This document shows, in pieces, positions 8,468 to 16,683 of a stretch of DNA of 64,000 bases. Within the stretch, counting starts at the first letter, position 1. The number at the start of each line of letters is the position of its first letter. The position numbers and the translations under genes are program-made. Source of the stretch: WJKR01 sp964556395. Its GTDB lineage: Archaea > Nanobdellota > Nanobdellia > Woesearchaeales > WJKR01. Below the pieces are notes generated by a model that was not told the DNA's origin, searched no databases, and saw only the letters and a list, made by a program, of their open reading frames with translations. The stretch is from the NCBI GenBank assembly GCA_964556395.1, contig CAZKVR010000001.1:62001-126000 (forward strand), written 5' to 3'.

Positions 8468-9000
8468 GGTAGCCGGGATGAGTGGGGCGGCGTATTTAAG
8501 GTTTGCTCTGCCCTGCGGAGTTGTTTGGTATAGACATCCTGGTCGAGGAAGGTGGCGAATCCGGCACGAGGATCAGGGACGAAGCCGTGTCTTATGAGCA
8601 CCCTTGCGGAGGGCTTGTTGTCCGTGTCGACGAAGGCGTAGAGGTAGGATAAGGCGTACTCGGCTGCGAGGTCTTCGAGGTGTGAGAGGGAGGCGCCCGC
8701 TATGCCTCGTCCGCGGTGCGCTTCCGCGACCCAGTATGAGACTTCGGCGTCGACTCCTGTCCGTATCTTCCCGAGGCCGGCAACCCCTACGGGGTATCCG
8801 TCGAGCATGATGGTATGGTGCTGGCAGGTGTCGTCTGCGAGGCGGCTGGCCACCCATTCGCGTACGTTGTCCTCCGTGCTGGGTGTCGGGATGATGAGTC
8901 CTTGGAGGTAGAAGTCGGGGTCGTGATGGGTGTGGGAGAAGAGGGGATTGACGTGATCCGGTGAGAGCGGGGTGTAGTCTAGGATCCCTTGAAGCGTCAT
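8410..9000 (-). CDS. GNAT-family N-acetyltransferase (RimJ/RimL-like)
   Basis: The 196-residue protein shows the GNAT core: EVSYWVAEAHRGRGIAGASL (acetyl-CoA pyrophosphate loop R-G-R-G-I-A-G) and a following helix and strand (ALSYLYAFVDTDNKPSARVL) with the N-x-x-S-x-x-V motif of RimL-type enzymes. It likely acetylates an N-terminus or small amine; the target is unknown. TATA-like GATAAATACC lies about 31 nt upstream. The C-terminal 20 codons run into the start of aspS and look low-complexity, so the functional domain probably ends earlier. Confidence 0.75.
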   Translation of the reverse strand: MTLQGILDYTPLSPDHVNPLFSHTHHDPDFYLQGLIIPTPSTEDNVREWVASRLADDTCQHHTIMLDGYPVGVAGLGKIRTGVDAEVSYWVAEAHRGRGIAGASLSHLEDLAAEYALSYLYAFVDTDNKPSARVLIRHGFVPDPRAGFATFLDQDVYTKQLRRAEQTLNTPPHSSRLPCYEPTRAETSRPATPASR

Positions 9001-9047
9001 CCTAGAAGTTGTTGTAACTAACCTACAGGTATTTATCCTTTTCGCTC

Positions 9048-9695
9048 CTAGAGTATATGGGCGTCCATGCCTTTCGCCTTGACTTCCGTGACGAAGTGCT
9101 GCGCGTCGCTCTCGGAGCCGACGACGCTGCCGTAGTGCATCGGGATGGCCAATTTTGGCTCGAGGATGGCGGCGGCGTTCGCCGCTTCCTCTGCGGTCAT
9201 GACGTACGTGCCGGATACGGGGAGGAAGGCGACGTCCATCTCCGGAAAGTCGTTCATCTCTGGTATGAGGTCTGTGTCGCCGGCCATGTACACCTTGACG
9301 CCGTCAGCCTCGACGAGGTAGCCGACCCACTCGTGCTCCTTGGGGTGGAATGGCTTGTCGGGATTGTACGCGGGGAGGACCTGCACCTTGAGATTTCCGA
9401 CTGAGAACTCGTCCTTCGGCTTGACGAGCTTGACCTCGGCCACCTCCATGTCGGCGAGCTTGCTCTGCGCGTCCGGCACTGCTATGATGACAGTGCTCTT
9501 CTGGATTATCTTCTTGAGGTCTTCGACGCTGCAGTGGTCGAAGTGGGTGTGGGTGATGAAGATGACATCGGCCTTGGGCAGAGCTCCTTCTGACGGCAGC
9601 TTGTAGGGGTCGAAGTAGATGTACTTGTTGTCCTTCGTCGTGATGCGGACGGTGTCGTGCTCCAGCCGTTCGAGCGTCAATCCCTGGTACTCCAT
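9048..9695 (-). CDS. Metallo-beta-lactamase-fold metal-dependent hydrolase
   Basis: About 215 residues. The metal ligands are in THTHFDHC (H-x-H-x-D-H), a later AGDTDL and PMHYG, the layout of the UPF0173/UlaG-like group. The substrate cannot be told from the sequence. A longer frame opens at 9845, but 9695 is preferred: it begins the conserved MEYQGLTLERL and is preceded by AGGTGA. The neighbouring nnrD gene diverges from it, so the two share a short promoter region. Confidence 0.85.
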   Translation of the reverse strand: MEYQGLTLERLEHDTVRITTKDNKYIYFDPYKLPSEGALPKADVIFITHTHFDHCSVEDLKKIIQKSTVIIAVPDAQSKLADMEVAEVKLVKPKDEFSVGNLKVQVLPAYNPDKPFHPKEHEWVGYLVEADGVKVYMAGDTDLIPEMNDFPEMDVAFLPVSGTYVMTAEEAANAAAILEPKLAIPMHYGSVVGSESDAQHFVTEVKAKGMDAHIL

Positions 9696-9779
9696 TGATG
9701 TCACCTGGACTGGTGAAAGGAGCGGTGATTTTAGTATCTTTCGAAAGGTATTTATGAGAGGCGGGCGTGGGAAGCGTCT

Positions 9780-10568
9780 ATGAGGGTGACTCGGAAGGAC
9801 ATCGTGGTGCCGGGAAGAAGCGCCGACGCTCACAAAGGCGAGCACGGACGGCTGCTCATCATCGGGGGGTCTGAAGAGTTCGCGGGCGCCCCCATCCTAG
9901 CGGGGCTGGCCGCGTTCAGGGCCGGCGTCGACCTCGTGGAAGTCGCGGCTCCTCGGAAGGTCGCGTGGGCCGCCAACACGAAGGAGCCATCCCTCATCAC
10001 GCACAAGCTAGAGTGCACGTCGTTCTCGAAAGCCCAGGTGAAGCGGGTGTTGGAACTCTCGCTGAAGGCTGACGCCGTGCTCGTAGGCAACGGGTTGGGT
10101 CGGACGCGGCAGCGGTTGGCGTTCGTCAGGGAATTCTTGAGCAAGCTTGAAAAACCGGTCGTCGTGGACGCCGACGCCCTCCACGCGGCGGATATGAGAA
10201 TGATAAAGAGTCGCAACGTGGTCTTCACCCCTCACGCCGGCGAGTTCGCAGCCTTGTGCGAGTCGTCCGGTATGGACGCGGAGTCACTCCAGTCCTCGTT
10301 GGATGAGGGCCGGGTCGTCCTGCTCAAGCGTCCGGTTGACCACATACTCATAAGTGGGAAGACGTGGCAGAACGCGACGGGCTCGCCACGGATGGCGGTC
10401 GCCGGCACGGGCGACGTGCTAGCGGGTTTTTGCGCGGGGTTGTTGGCGCAAGGCTTGACGCCTGAGCAGGCCGCCGTCACCGCAGCTTACTTGGTCGGTA
10501 AGGCTGGCGAGGAGGCTTCCAGAGAAATAGGCAATTTCACGGCCGAGGAACTATTGGATTACCTCTGA
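9780..10568 (+). CDS. nnrD: ADP-dependent (S)-NAD(P)H-hydrate dehydratase
   Basis: A 262-residue ribokinase-fold enzyme that repairs hydrated NADH or NADPH. Recognisable are HKGEHGRLLIIGGSEEFAGA at the N-terminus, the TPHAGEF loop near residue 150 and AGTGDVLAG near residue 205, the anion hole and catalytic Asp of the CARKD family. In many genomes this is fused to the NnrE epimerase; here only the dehydratase half is present, with no epimerase in the window. It converges with the translin gene with one base between the stops. Confidence 0.88.
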   Translation: MRVTRKDIVVPGRSADAHKGEHGRLLIIGGSEEFAGAPILAGLAAFRAGVDLVEVAAPRKVAWAANTKEPSLITHKLECTSFSKAQVKRVLELSLKADAVLVGNGLGRTRQRLAFVREFLSKLEKPVVVDADALHAADMRMIKSRNVVFTPHAGEFAALCESSGMDAESLQSSLDEGRVVLLKRPVDHILISGKTWQNATGSPRMAVAGTGDVLAGFCAGLLAQGLTPEQAAVTAAYLVGKAGEEASREIGNFTAEELLDYL

Positions 10569-10569
10569 A

Positions 10570-11127
10570 TCACTTGACGAGCAGTTCTTCGATCTTCTGC
10601 AGGTTCCACCGCAACCTGTCGGCCTTCTTGCGGAGTTCGCCGTTGCGGAAGTCGAATTGTACGAAGACTCCATGGAGCTCGTCGACGGAGTCGCGGATGG
10701 CCTTGGCTTTCTCGTGGTCTTTCGCGATGCTCGCCAAGACGGCTCGTCGGAGTAGTTCTCCGCTCAGGTCCGCCAGGGCCAGGAGGTAGTCTTCCGCTTC
10801 CAACCCCAATTCTTCCTGCGTGGCTAGCCGTCCTTCTGAGGCGTAGATGTGGTAGGCCTTGCACTCGCCCCACTCCTGCAGCGCGGCGGTGACGGCTCCG
10901 ATTTTCGCCTTAGGGTTCTCCTCGTAGGCCTTGATGAGCTCGGCGGCGAGGGGGTCGGCTTCCTTGAAGGTCTCTTCGGCTGCTGAGAACTCGTCGCGGT
11001 GGCTCTTGTACAATCCTTGTTTGGCGAGGGTGTTGAGCCTGCGGGAGCGTTTGATGAGGTCTTCGCGGAGCTCGTCGAACGCTGACAACTCCTGTTTGAG
11101 CCTGTCGAACTGGTCTTGGGGCAGCAT
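10570..11127 (-). CDS. Translin-family nucleic-acid-binding protein
   Basis: This 185-residue all-helical protein carries the translin/TRAX signature EDYLLALADLSGELLRRAV near residue 128 and a C-terminal FDFRNGELRKKADRLRW. Archaeal translins form octameric shells that bind single-stranded RNA or DNA; acidic residues of a TRAX-like RNase site may be present but cannot be placed safely. TATA-like CTATATAAGG lies about 27 nt before the ATG. No functional link to the neighbours is evident. Confidence 0.82.
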   Translation of the reverse strand: MLPQDQFDRLKQELSAFDELREDLIKRSRRLNTLAKQGLYKSHRDEFSAAEETFKEADPLAAELIKAYEENPKAKIGAVTAALQEWGECKAYHIYASEGRLATQEELGLEAEDYLLALADLSGELLRRAVLASIAKDHEKAKAIRDSVDELHGVFVQFDFRNGELRKKADRLRWNLQKIEELLVK

Positions 11128-11215
11128 GTGTCAGGGAAGGGATTCCTGCCTTATATAGGTTGTCGTCGGACCAAAACCACAACTTTTAAATACTAATAAT
11201 CGGGTGGGAGAACTC

Positions 11216-11797
11216 ATGGCAGGTGGTTTCCAAGGCGCTATAGGATTCCTGGAGCAGCTCGGCGTGTACGACGTCGTGCTCCCCTTCCTCCTAGTGTTCA
11301 CGCTCGTCTACGCATTCTTGGAGAAGACGCGCATCTTCGGTACCGAGACGTACTACTTCTACGATGACAAGAAGTATGACAAGGGGTTCCAAGGATCCAG
11401 GAAGAACCTGAACGCGATGGCGTCGTTCGTCATAGCGTTCTTCGTCGTGGCGTCCAGCCAGCTCGTGGCGGTGATCAACCAGGCGTTGGCGCACACGGTG
11501 CTCCTCCTCATCCTCGTGTTCAGTTTCCTCCTCGTGGCGGGCTCGTTCCACCAGCAGACCGATGAGGGGTTCTTCCTCAAGAAGCCTTGGAAGGGCATCT
11601 TCATGGTCGTCACGGCAGTGGGCATCGCATTCATATTCCTCAACGCGCTCGGCTGGCTCGACGTGTTCTGGAACTGGATCACCAGTGCTGGTTCGAGCAA
11701 CGCCGTGGCGAGCGTCGTCCTCATAGGAATCATAGCAGGGTTCATAGCCCTCATCACGAGGGAGCCTAAGAAAGGCGGCGAAAAAAGCGAAGATTAA
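11216..11797 (+). CDS. Four-TM membrane protein A of the filament-like module
   Basis: About 193 residues with four hydrophobic segments: a first helix in LGVYDVVLPFLLVFTLVYAF, a pair around residues 70-115, one near 130-150 and one near 160-180, then a Lys/Glu-rich tail. The first helix (LPF-LL-FTLVYAFLEK) is shared with the next gene and, more loosely, the third. ATG 11216 was chosen because TTTTAAATAC sits about 28 nt upstream; GTG at 11204 is too close to that box. I do not recognise a characterised family. Position ahead of a secretion ATPase and platform gene suggests a part of that membrane machine. Confidence 0.75.
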   Translation: MAGGFQGAIGFLEQLGVYDVVLPFLLVFTLVYAFLEKTRIFGTETYYFYDDKKYDKGFQGSRKNLNAMASFVIAFFVVASSQLVAVINQALAHTVLLLILVFSFLLVAGSFHQQTDEGFFLKKPWKGIFMVVTAVGIAFIFLNALGWLDVFWNWITSAGSSNAVASVVLIGIIAGFIALITREPKKGGEKSED

Positions 11798-11840
11798 TAA
11801 AAAAGGAGTTTCCTAGAGCATAACACAAAGGTGATGTGGC

Positions 11841-12473
11841 ATGGCTACAAATTCATATCTGGGCATGGCGATGAGGGACCTACACGATTTGGGCATACTT
11901 GACATACTGCTCCCATTCATCCTCATCTTCACTATTATTTTTGCGGTCCTGCAACGGACGAAAGTCCTCGGCAAGGACGACGACGGCAAGCCGATGAAGA
12001 ATTTCAACGTCGTCATCGCGCTCGTCATGGGATTGTCAGCGGTCATCCCGCACGTCCTGTGGGGGACAGGTGACCCCAACCACCCTTACCTGGCGAATGG
12101 CTTCATAGACGTCGTGCAGGTCATCAACAACGCCTTGCCGAGCGTGTCGCTCATCGTCGTCGCGGTGCTGATGTTCCTCATCATAGTCGGCATCTGGGGC
12201 AAGAAGGTCGACATCGGCGGGACCAGCCTAGGCGGCGTCGTCACCCTCGTCAGCGTCGCCGGAATAGCGCTCATCTTCGCCATCGCTGCCGGTTGGAGGG
12301 CTCGCTACTGGCCGAAGTTCCTCCTTGACCCGCAGACTCAGGCGTTGGTCGTCGTGATACTCGTGTTCGGACTCATCATACGCTTCATCACCGGGCCGTC
12401 CGAGAACAAGAAGGATAAGGACAAGAACAACTGGGTCAAGAAGATCTCAGAGTCCCTCAAGGATACTGATTAG
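11841..12473 (+). CDS. Four-TM membrane protein B of the filament-like module
   Basis: A 210-residue protein related to the preceding one: its first helix reads LGILDILLPFILIFTIIFAV, followed by a charged loop with KVLG, then NFNVVIALVMGLSAV, two more helices, and a Lys-rich tail (ENKKDKDKNNWVKKISESL). GGTGAT lies before the ATG. The gene follows A by about 40 bases and precedes C by 14, so A, B and C probably form one transcript. Function unknown; the Lys-rich tail is probably cytoplasmic. Confidence 0.75.
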   Translation: MATNSYLGMAMRDLHDLGILDILLPFILIFTIIFAVLQRTKVLGKDDDGKPMKNFNVVIALVMGLSAVIPHVLWGTGDPNHPYLANGFIDVVQVINNALPSVSLIVVAVLMFLIIVGIWGKKVDIGGTSLGGVVTLVSVAGIALIFAIAAGWRARYWPKFLLDPQTQALVVVILVFGLIIRFITGPSENKKDKDKNNWVKKISESLKDTD

Positions 12474-12487
12474 GAGGGTTTTGACGT

Positions 12488-13090
12488 ATGGCAGCGGTCG
12501 TGAGCACGGAATTCCTGGGTAATTTCAGCCTGGTCTTCACGTTCCTCCTCGCCTACGTCATCGTCTACGGCATCCTGGAGCTGACCAAGCCTTTCGGCGG
12601 AGAGAAGAAGGGGTTGCACGCCATGGTCGCAGCCGCCATGTCGCTCCTCGTCATCGTCTCCCCTACGTTGGTGGCGATGATGAACTTCATGGTGCCGTGG
12701 TTCCTCATCCTGATATTGTTCATCTTCTTCGTCATATTCATCCTGAAGATATTCGGGGGGGAAGGGCTGGACTACAGCAAGGCGGTCACTGAGGGCCGGC
12801 GCATCCCGACTATCATCATAATCGTCTCAGCCATAATCCTGATCTTCGGGCTCGCGAACGCGCTCGGCAGCGAAACCCTGCAAAGAGGGCAGTGGGATGG
12901 CTCTCAGAACTCCAGCTCGGCACCCCCAAGCGATACCGGTGATGTGGCGGACTCGAACGTGACCGGGAGCAAGGTCGCGACATCTGATTTCAACACGAAC
13001 ATGCTCAACACCCTGGTGAACCCGAAGGTGCTGGGTCTCATCATGATAATGGCTGTCGCGGTGTTCGCCATGTTCTTCCTGGCGGATTGA
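12488..13090 (+). CDS. Four-TM membrane protein C of the filament-like module
   Basis: A 200-residue protein with the same opening plan as A and B (FSLVFTFLLAYVIVYGILEL, then KGLHAMVAAAMSLLVIVSP), two central helices, a Ser/Asn/Gly-rich stretch (about residues 137-165) likely outside the cell, and a last helix near the C-terminus (GLIMIMAVAVFAMFFLAD). An AGGAGGG ribosome site precedes the ATG. The extracellular insert and absence of a charged tail set it apart from A and B. Function unknown. Confidence 0.75.
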   Translation: MAAVVSTEFLGNFSLVFTFLLAYVIVYGILELTKPFGGEKKGLHAMVAAAMSLLVIVSPTLVAMMNFMVPWFLILILFIFFVIFILKIFGGEGLDYSKAVTEGRRIPTIIIIVSAIILIFGLANALGSETLQRGQWDGSQNSSSAPPSDTGDVADSNVTGSKVATSDFNTNMLNTLVNPKVLGLIMIMAVAVFAMFFLAD

Positions 13091-13116
13091 AGAAAGGGAA
13101 GGGAAAAAAGTTTTTC

Positions 13117-13785
13117 TTATTCTTGCGGCTTTTCCTGGCGCTCCTCGTGTCCTGTTCCTGACTCTTCGTCCTTGAGCCGCTTGGTGATCTTGTTCAGCTC
13201 CGAGACGTTCTCGGTGAACACAGGCAACACTTTGGAGAAGACCTTCTCCATCGCCTTGACCTCTGAGCCGACGTCGAGGATGTTCTTGTCGTACTCTCCG
13301 ATCTTGGCTATCAGGGCTTGGTGAAGCTTGTCGAACTGGGCTTTCAGGTCGTTGAACTGCTGCTCGATGCTGACGATCGTGTTCTGAGCCTGGTTCTTCC
13401 ACTCGACGATGGTGTTGATGTCCTTGACGAGCTCGTTCCACTTCTCGTCGATGATGGCCTCTACGAGCTCTTCGACGCCTTGCTGGTTGATAGGGTTGGA
13501 ACCGGCGGCAGGCGGTCCTTGCGCCGAGCCCGATGAAGCGGGCGGGTACGGCGGCTGGGGTGGCGCTGATGGTTGTGAAGATTGCGGCGGATACTGCTGG
13601 TCGTTCATGGAGTGCTCACCTCTGTGCACTGCGGGCGTACGCCCGGCCACGGCCGCCTGGTTCATAGCGTCGAATATCTGGGTCGCGTTGTAGCCGTCCC
13701 GCTGGAGCGCCTGGATGATCTGGTTGTTGTCCATCCCTTGCGCCTGCATGGACTTGACCTGGTCGACGGGCAAGCCTTGAGCCAT
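13117..13785 (-). CDS. UBA-like domain, Pro-rich linker and coiled-coil protein
   Basis: 222 residues. The N-terminus has a UBA-like three-helix pattern (VKSMQAQGMDNNQIIQALQR with G-Y-N). A linker rich in Pro, Gln and Ser follows (about 55-98), then a long coiled coil (about 105-205) including IVSIEQQFNDLKAQFDKLHQ, then a charged tail. No membrane segment is visible, so it is probably cytoplasmic. It follows the gene at 13788-14264 with two bases between. The pair lies inside the filament-like module on the opposite strand. It may scaffold or tether the machine; that is inference from position. Confidence 0.7.
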   Translation of the reverse strand: MAQGLPVDQVKSMQAQGMDNNQIIQALQRDGYNATQIFDAMNQAAVAGRTPAVHRGEHSMNDQQYPPQSSQPSAPPQPPYPPASSGSAQGPPAAGSNPINQQGVEELVEAIIDEKWNELVKDINTIVEWKNQAQNTIVSIEQQFNDLKAQFDKLHQALIAKIGEYDKNILDVGSEVKAMEKVFSKVLPVFTENVSELNKITKRLKDEESGTGHEERQEKPQE

Positions 13786-13787
13786 GG

Positions 13788-14264
13788 CTACTCCCCCTGT
13801 CCCTCGCCAGGTTTATAAAACTTTCGCGCTCCGGCGGCCTCGTCGATAAGCCTCTCCGCCTCTTCGCGGGTGATGAAGTCCAGGGGCTCCCAGAAGTCCA
13901 GGTATTTCTCGAGGGTCTTGAGGTCGTGCGCGTTTGCGGCGTCCGCCAGCTCTCCTTGCATGGTGCCGAGCTGTTCCTTGAGCTCGTTCAGCGTCCGTTT
14001 GAGCTCTTTGAGCGTGTCCGAGAGCTTGCGCTGCTGCTTGGTGAGGTGCTGGTGGTTCTCGATCATGTTCTGGTTGGTCGTCTGGTGCTCTCGGCGGAGG
14101 TTGGCGTACCGCTCCTCCAACAGTCGCAGACGGCTGAGGAAGTCGCCGATCTCCCGTGACAGGGCGAGGTACCGTTGGTCTTCCTGCTGCTTGCCGTGGT
14201 GCTGTTGTTGGCCTGGCAGCTGGGAGAAGGGGTCGTTGTGCGTGTCTTGGTGCTCGTCGGCCAT
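13788..14264 (-). CDS. Coiled-coil cytoplasmic protein
   Basis: 158 residues, strongly helical and charged, with heptad-rich stretches from about residue 35 to 125 (LSREIGDFLSRLRLLEERYA; LSDTLKELKRTLNELKEQLG). The N-terminus is Asp/His/Gln-rich. ATG 14264 was chosen over the longer frame because TATTTAAAG lies about 27 nt upstream. It forms an operon with the UBA-like protein and is divergent from the secretion ATPase, so the two promoters share about 100 bases. No known family recognised. Confidence 0.7.
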   Translation of the reverse strand: MADEHQDTHNDPFSQLPGQQQHHGKQQEDQRYLALSREIGDFLSRLRLLEERYANLRREHQTTNQNMIENHQHLTKQQRKLSDTLKELKRTLNELKEQLGTMQGELADAANAHDLKTLEKYLDFWEPLDFITREEAERLIDEAAGARKFYKPGEGQGE

Positions 14265-14367
14265 CGCGTTCTCACCCAGGCAAACCTTTAAATAACAGCG
14301 TGATGGAAGCGTAAGGGCAGGGAGAGCATAAAAAACTTGTGTTTTCCCTCTCGAGAGGTGGGTTGGT

Positions 14368-16683
14368 TTGTTCGATTCGTCACGTAAGGAGTTCGAGGTC
14401 GTCCGGGAGGGCGAGGATACCATCCTGAGGATAGACTACCAGTCGACACCTCGCGTCCCTTCTGTGGAGGATGACGAGCTGTGCATGGCTCAGACCATAG
14501 ACCTTCTCATCAAGAACCCTTCCATCACCAAGATCATCTTCGTCCAGAAGCACCATTACGAGTATGACTACCCGCAGACACGCCTCCTCATGGAGGTGGC
14601 GAAGGTCCACAACTCGTTGATGAAGAACAAGGACTTGTTCAGCTTCCAGGCGTTGCAGATAGATCCGAACCAGTACAACCTGGCGGAAAGGTACAACGAG
14701 ATCCACAAGCTCCTCTTCGACCGTCTCAAGAAGGATCCGCTCGGGTGCTACGTCCTCTTGCAGCGCAACCTGCGCCACGAGCACATCGAGCTGGAGAAGG
14801 AGCTCGACCAACAGCTCGCACATGCGCGGCAGCAGTACATCAAGGTGTTGGAGTTCGTCCTCGACCGCCTCGGCCGGACCAGGCTCGTCGTCCTCGCGCA
14901 GCCGTACCTGCCTGGCATGAAGGTCGGTGACCGGGCGCCTTACAGGAAATTGTTCTCCCCTCTGATAAGGCCTGATTTCATGTTCACCAAGCTGATGGCC
15001 ACCTTCCCGAAGGAGGCGGAGGAAGTGGACAATTACCGGGTCGGCGACACGGAAGTGGTGATATTCAAGCTTCCCGACACGATCCAGTACCTCTATCACG
15101 TCATCCCGCCCGAGTTCAAGTTGGACGAGGACCGGTATGAGATCCTCGACATGGCGCGCCGCATCATGGCGGAGCACAAGCCGGAAGAGCAGGATTTCGT
15201 CAACCCTGAGCGGATGCGCGAGGTGTTCTACAACGTCGGTAAGGACTTGCTGGAGGAACTGGCTGATTACCGCAAGCTCAATCTCAAGGAGGACGAGGTT
15301 GAGGAGTTGACGCAAATCCTCATCCGGTACACGGTCGGCTTCGGCCTCATCGAGGTCCTCATGAGGGATACCAACGTCCAGGACGTGACGGTGAACAGCC
15401 CTATGGGGACCTCTCCCATGTTCCTCGTCCACAGTAAGTACGACGAGTGCAAGACGAACATCATCCCTTCGGTGACGGACGCGCAGTCGTGGGCTTCGAA
15501 GCTCAGGCTCATGTCAGGCCGGCCTTTGGACGAGGCGAACCCCATCCTCGACACCGAGATAGAGATTCCTGACGTGGCGAGAGCTCGTATCGGCGTCATC
15601 GCGCCGCCGCTCGACCCCACAGGCGTGGCGTATGCTTTTCGAAGGCACCGTAACAAGCCTTGGACGCTGCCACTGTTCATCAAGAACCGGATGATCAACC
15701 CGTTGGCGGCCGGCATCATCAGCTTTATCATAGATGGCAATCGGACCATGCTCATCGCAGGTACCAGGAGCGCCGGTAAATCGTCCTTGTTGGGATCGTT
15801 GCTGGTCGACATCATGCGGAAGTACAGGATTATCACTATCGAGGACACGATGGAATTGCCGACGAGCGCACTACGCCACCAAGGCTACAACATCCAGTCG
15901 ATGAAGGTCGCCTCGGCGTTGTCAAAGGGTTCGAGCGAGGTGCCGGCGGCCGAGGGCATCAGGACCACGCTACGCATGGGAGACTCCGCGCTCATAGTCG
16001 GAGAGGTCCGATCGTCCGAAGCCAAGGCGTTGTACGAGGCGATGAGGGTCGGCGCCTTGGCGAACGTGGTTGCAGGCACCATCCACGGCGACTCGCCGTA
16101 CGGCGTGTACGACCGGGTGGTGAACGACCTCGAGGTTCCGAAGACGAGTTTCAAGGCGACGGACATCATCATCGTGGCCAACCCTATCCGTTCTGCGGAC
16201 GGCCTTCACCGGTGGCGTCGCGTCACGCAGATCAGCGAGGTGCGCAAGGATTGGGATGACGACCCTGTCCGCGAGGCCGGCTTCGTCGACCTGATGAAGT
16301 ACGACGCTGACAAGGACGAGCTCGTCCCGACGGACGACCTCATCAACGGCGACAGCGACATCCTCAAGGCGATTGCGGGGAATGTGAAGGAGTGGGCTGG
16401 AGACTGGGACGCGGTGTGGGAGAACATCGAGCTCCGCGCCAAGGTCAAGGAGGCCATCGTCAAGGTGGCTGAGGAGTTGGGCGAGGATGAATTGCTCGAG
16501 GCGCCGTTCGTCATCAGGTGCAATGACGAGTTCCACAAGGTGAGCGACCGCGTCCGAGAGGAGACGGGGGCTTTGGAAGGCGACCGCATATTCTTCCTGT
16601 TCAACGAATGGTTGCAGGACGCGGCGAAGGAGGAGAAGGCGCGGCTGCAGCAGGAGAGGGAGCGTCTGAAGGATGGGAGTTGA
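14368..16683 (+). CDS. Type II/IV secretion-like ATPase (FlaI/TadA superfamily)
   Basis: A 771-residue hexameric-type ATPase. The C-terminal core has Walker A AGTRSAGKSSLL (about residue 463), the Asp box IITIEDTMELP, Walker B SALIVGEVRSSEAK (about 539) and the His box GTIHGDS (about 569). The N-terminal 300 residues are specific to this family and longer than in FlaI/ArlI. About 180 residues follow the core. It should power assembly or retraction of a type IV-like filament at the inner face of the membrane. The start is TTG at 14368 with GAGGTG upstream. It overlaps the platform gene by 11 bases. No pilin with a class III signal peptide is visible nearby. Confidence 0.88.
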   Translation: MFDSSRKEFEVVREGEDTILRIDYQSTPRVPSVEDDELCMAQTIDLLIKNPSITKIIFVQKHHYEYDYPQTRLLMEVAKVHNSLMKNKDLFSFQALQIDPNQYNLAERYNEIHKLLFDRLKKDPLGCYVLLQRNLRHEHIELEKELDQQLAHARQQYIKVLEFVLDRLGRTRLVVLAQPYLPGMKVGDRAPYRKLFSPLIRPDFMFTKLMATFPKEAEEVDNYRVGDTEVVIFKLPDTIQYLYHVIPPEFKLDEDRYEILDMARRIMAEHKPEEQDFVNPERMREVFYNVGKDLLEELADYRKLNLKEDEVEELTQILIRYTVGFGLIEVLMRDTNVQDVTVNSPMGTSPMFLVHSKYDECKTNIIPSVTDAQSWASKLRLMSGRPLDEANPILDTEIEIPDVARARIGVIAPPLDPTGVAYAFRRHRNKPWTLPLFIKNRMINPLAAGIISFIIDGNRTMLIAGTRSAGKSSLLGSLLVDIMRKYRIITIEDTMELPTSALRHQGYNIQSMKVASALSKGSSEVPAAEGIRTTLRMGDSALIVGEVRSSEAKALYEAMRVGALANVVAGTIHGDSPYGVYDRVVNDLEVPKTSFKATDIIIVANPIRSADGLHRWRRVTQISEVRKDWDDDPVREAGFVDLMKYDADKDELVPTDDLINGDSDILKAIAGNVKEWAGDWDAVWENIELRAKVKEAIVKVAEELGEDELLEAPFVIRCNDEFHKVSDRVREETGALEGDRIFFLFNEWLQDAAKEEKARLQQERERLKDGS

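Noticed and set aside
14380..15432. 350-codon frame antisense to the secretion ATPase
   Set aside because: Shadow of the ATPase coding strand; Leu/Val/Asp/Arg-rich with no domain and no promoter.
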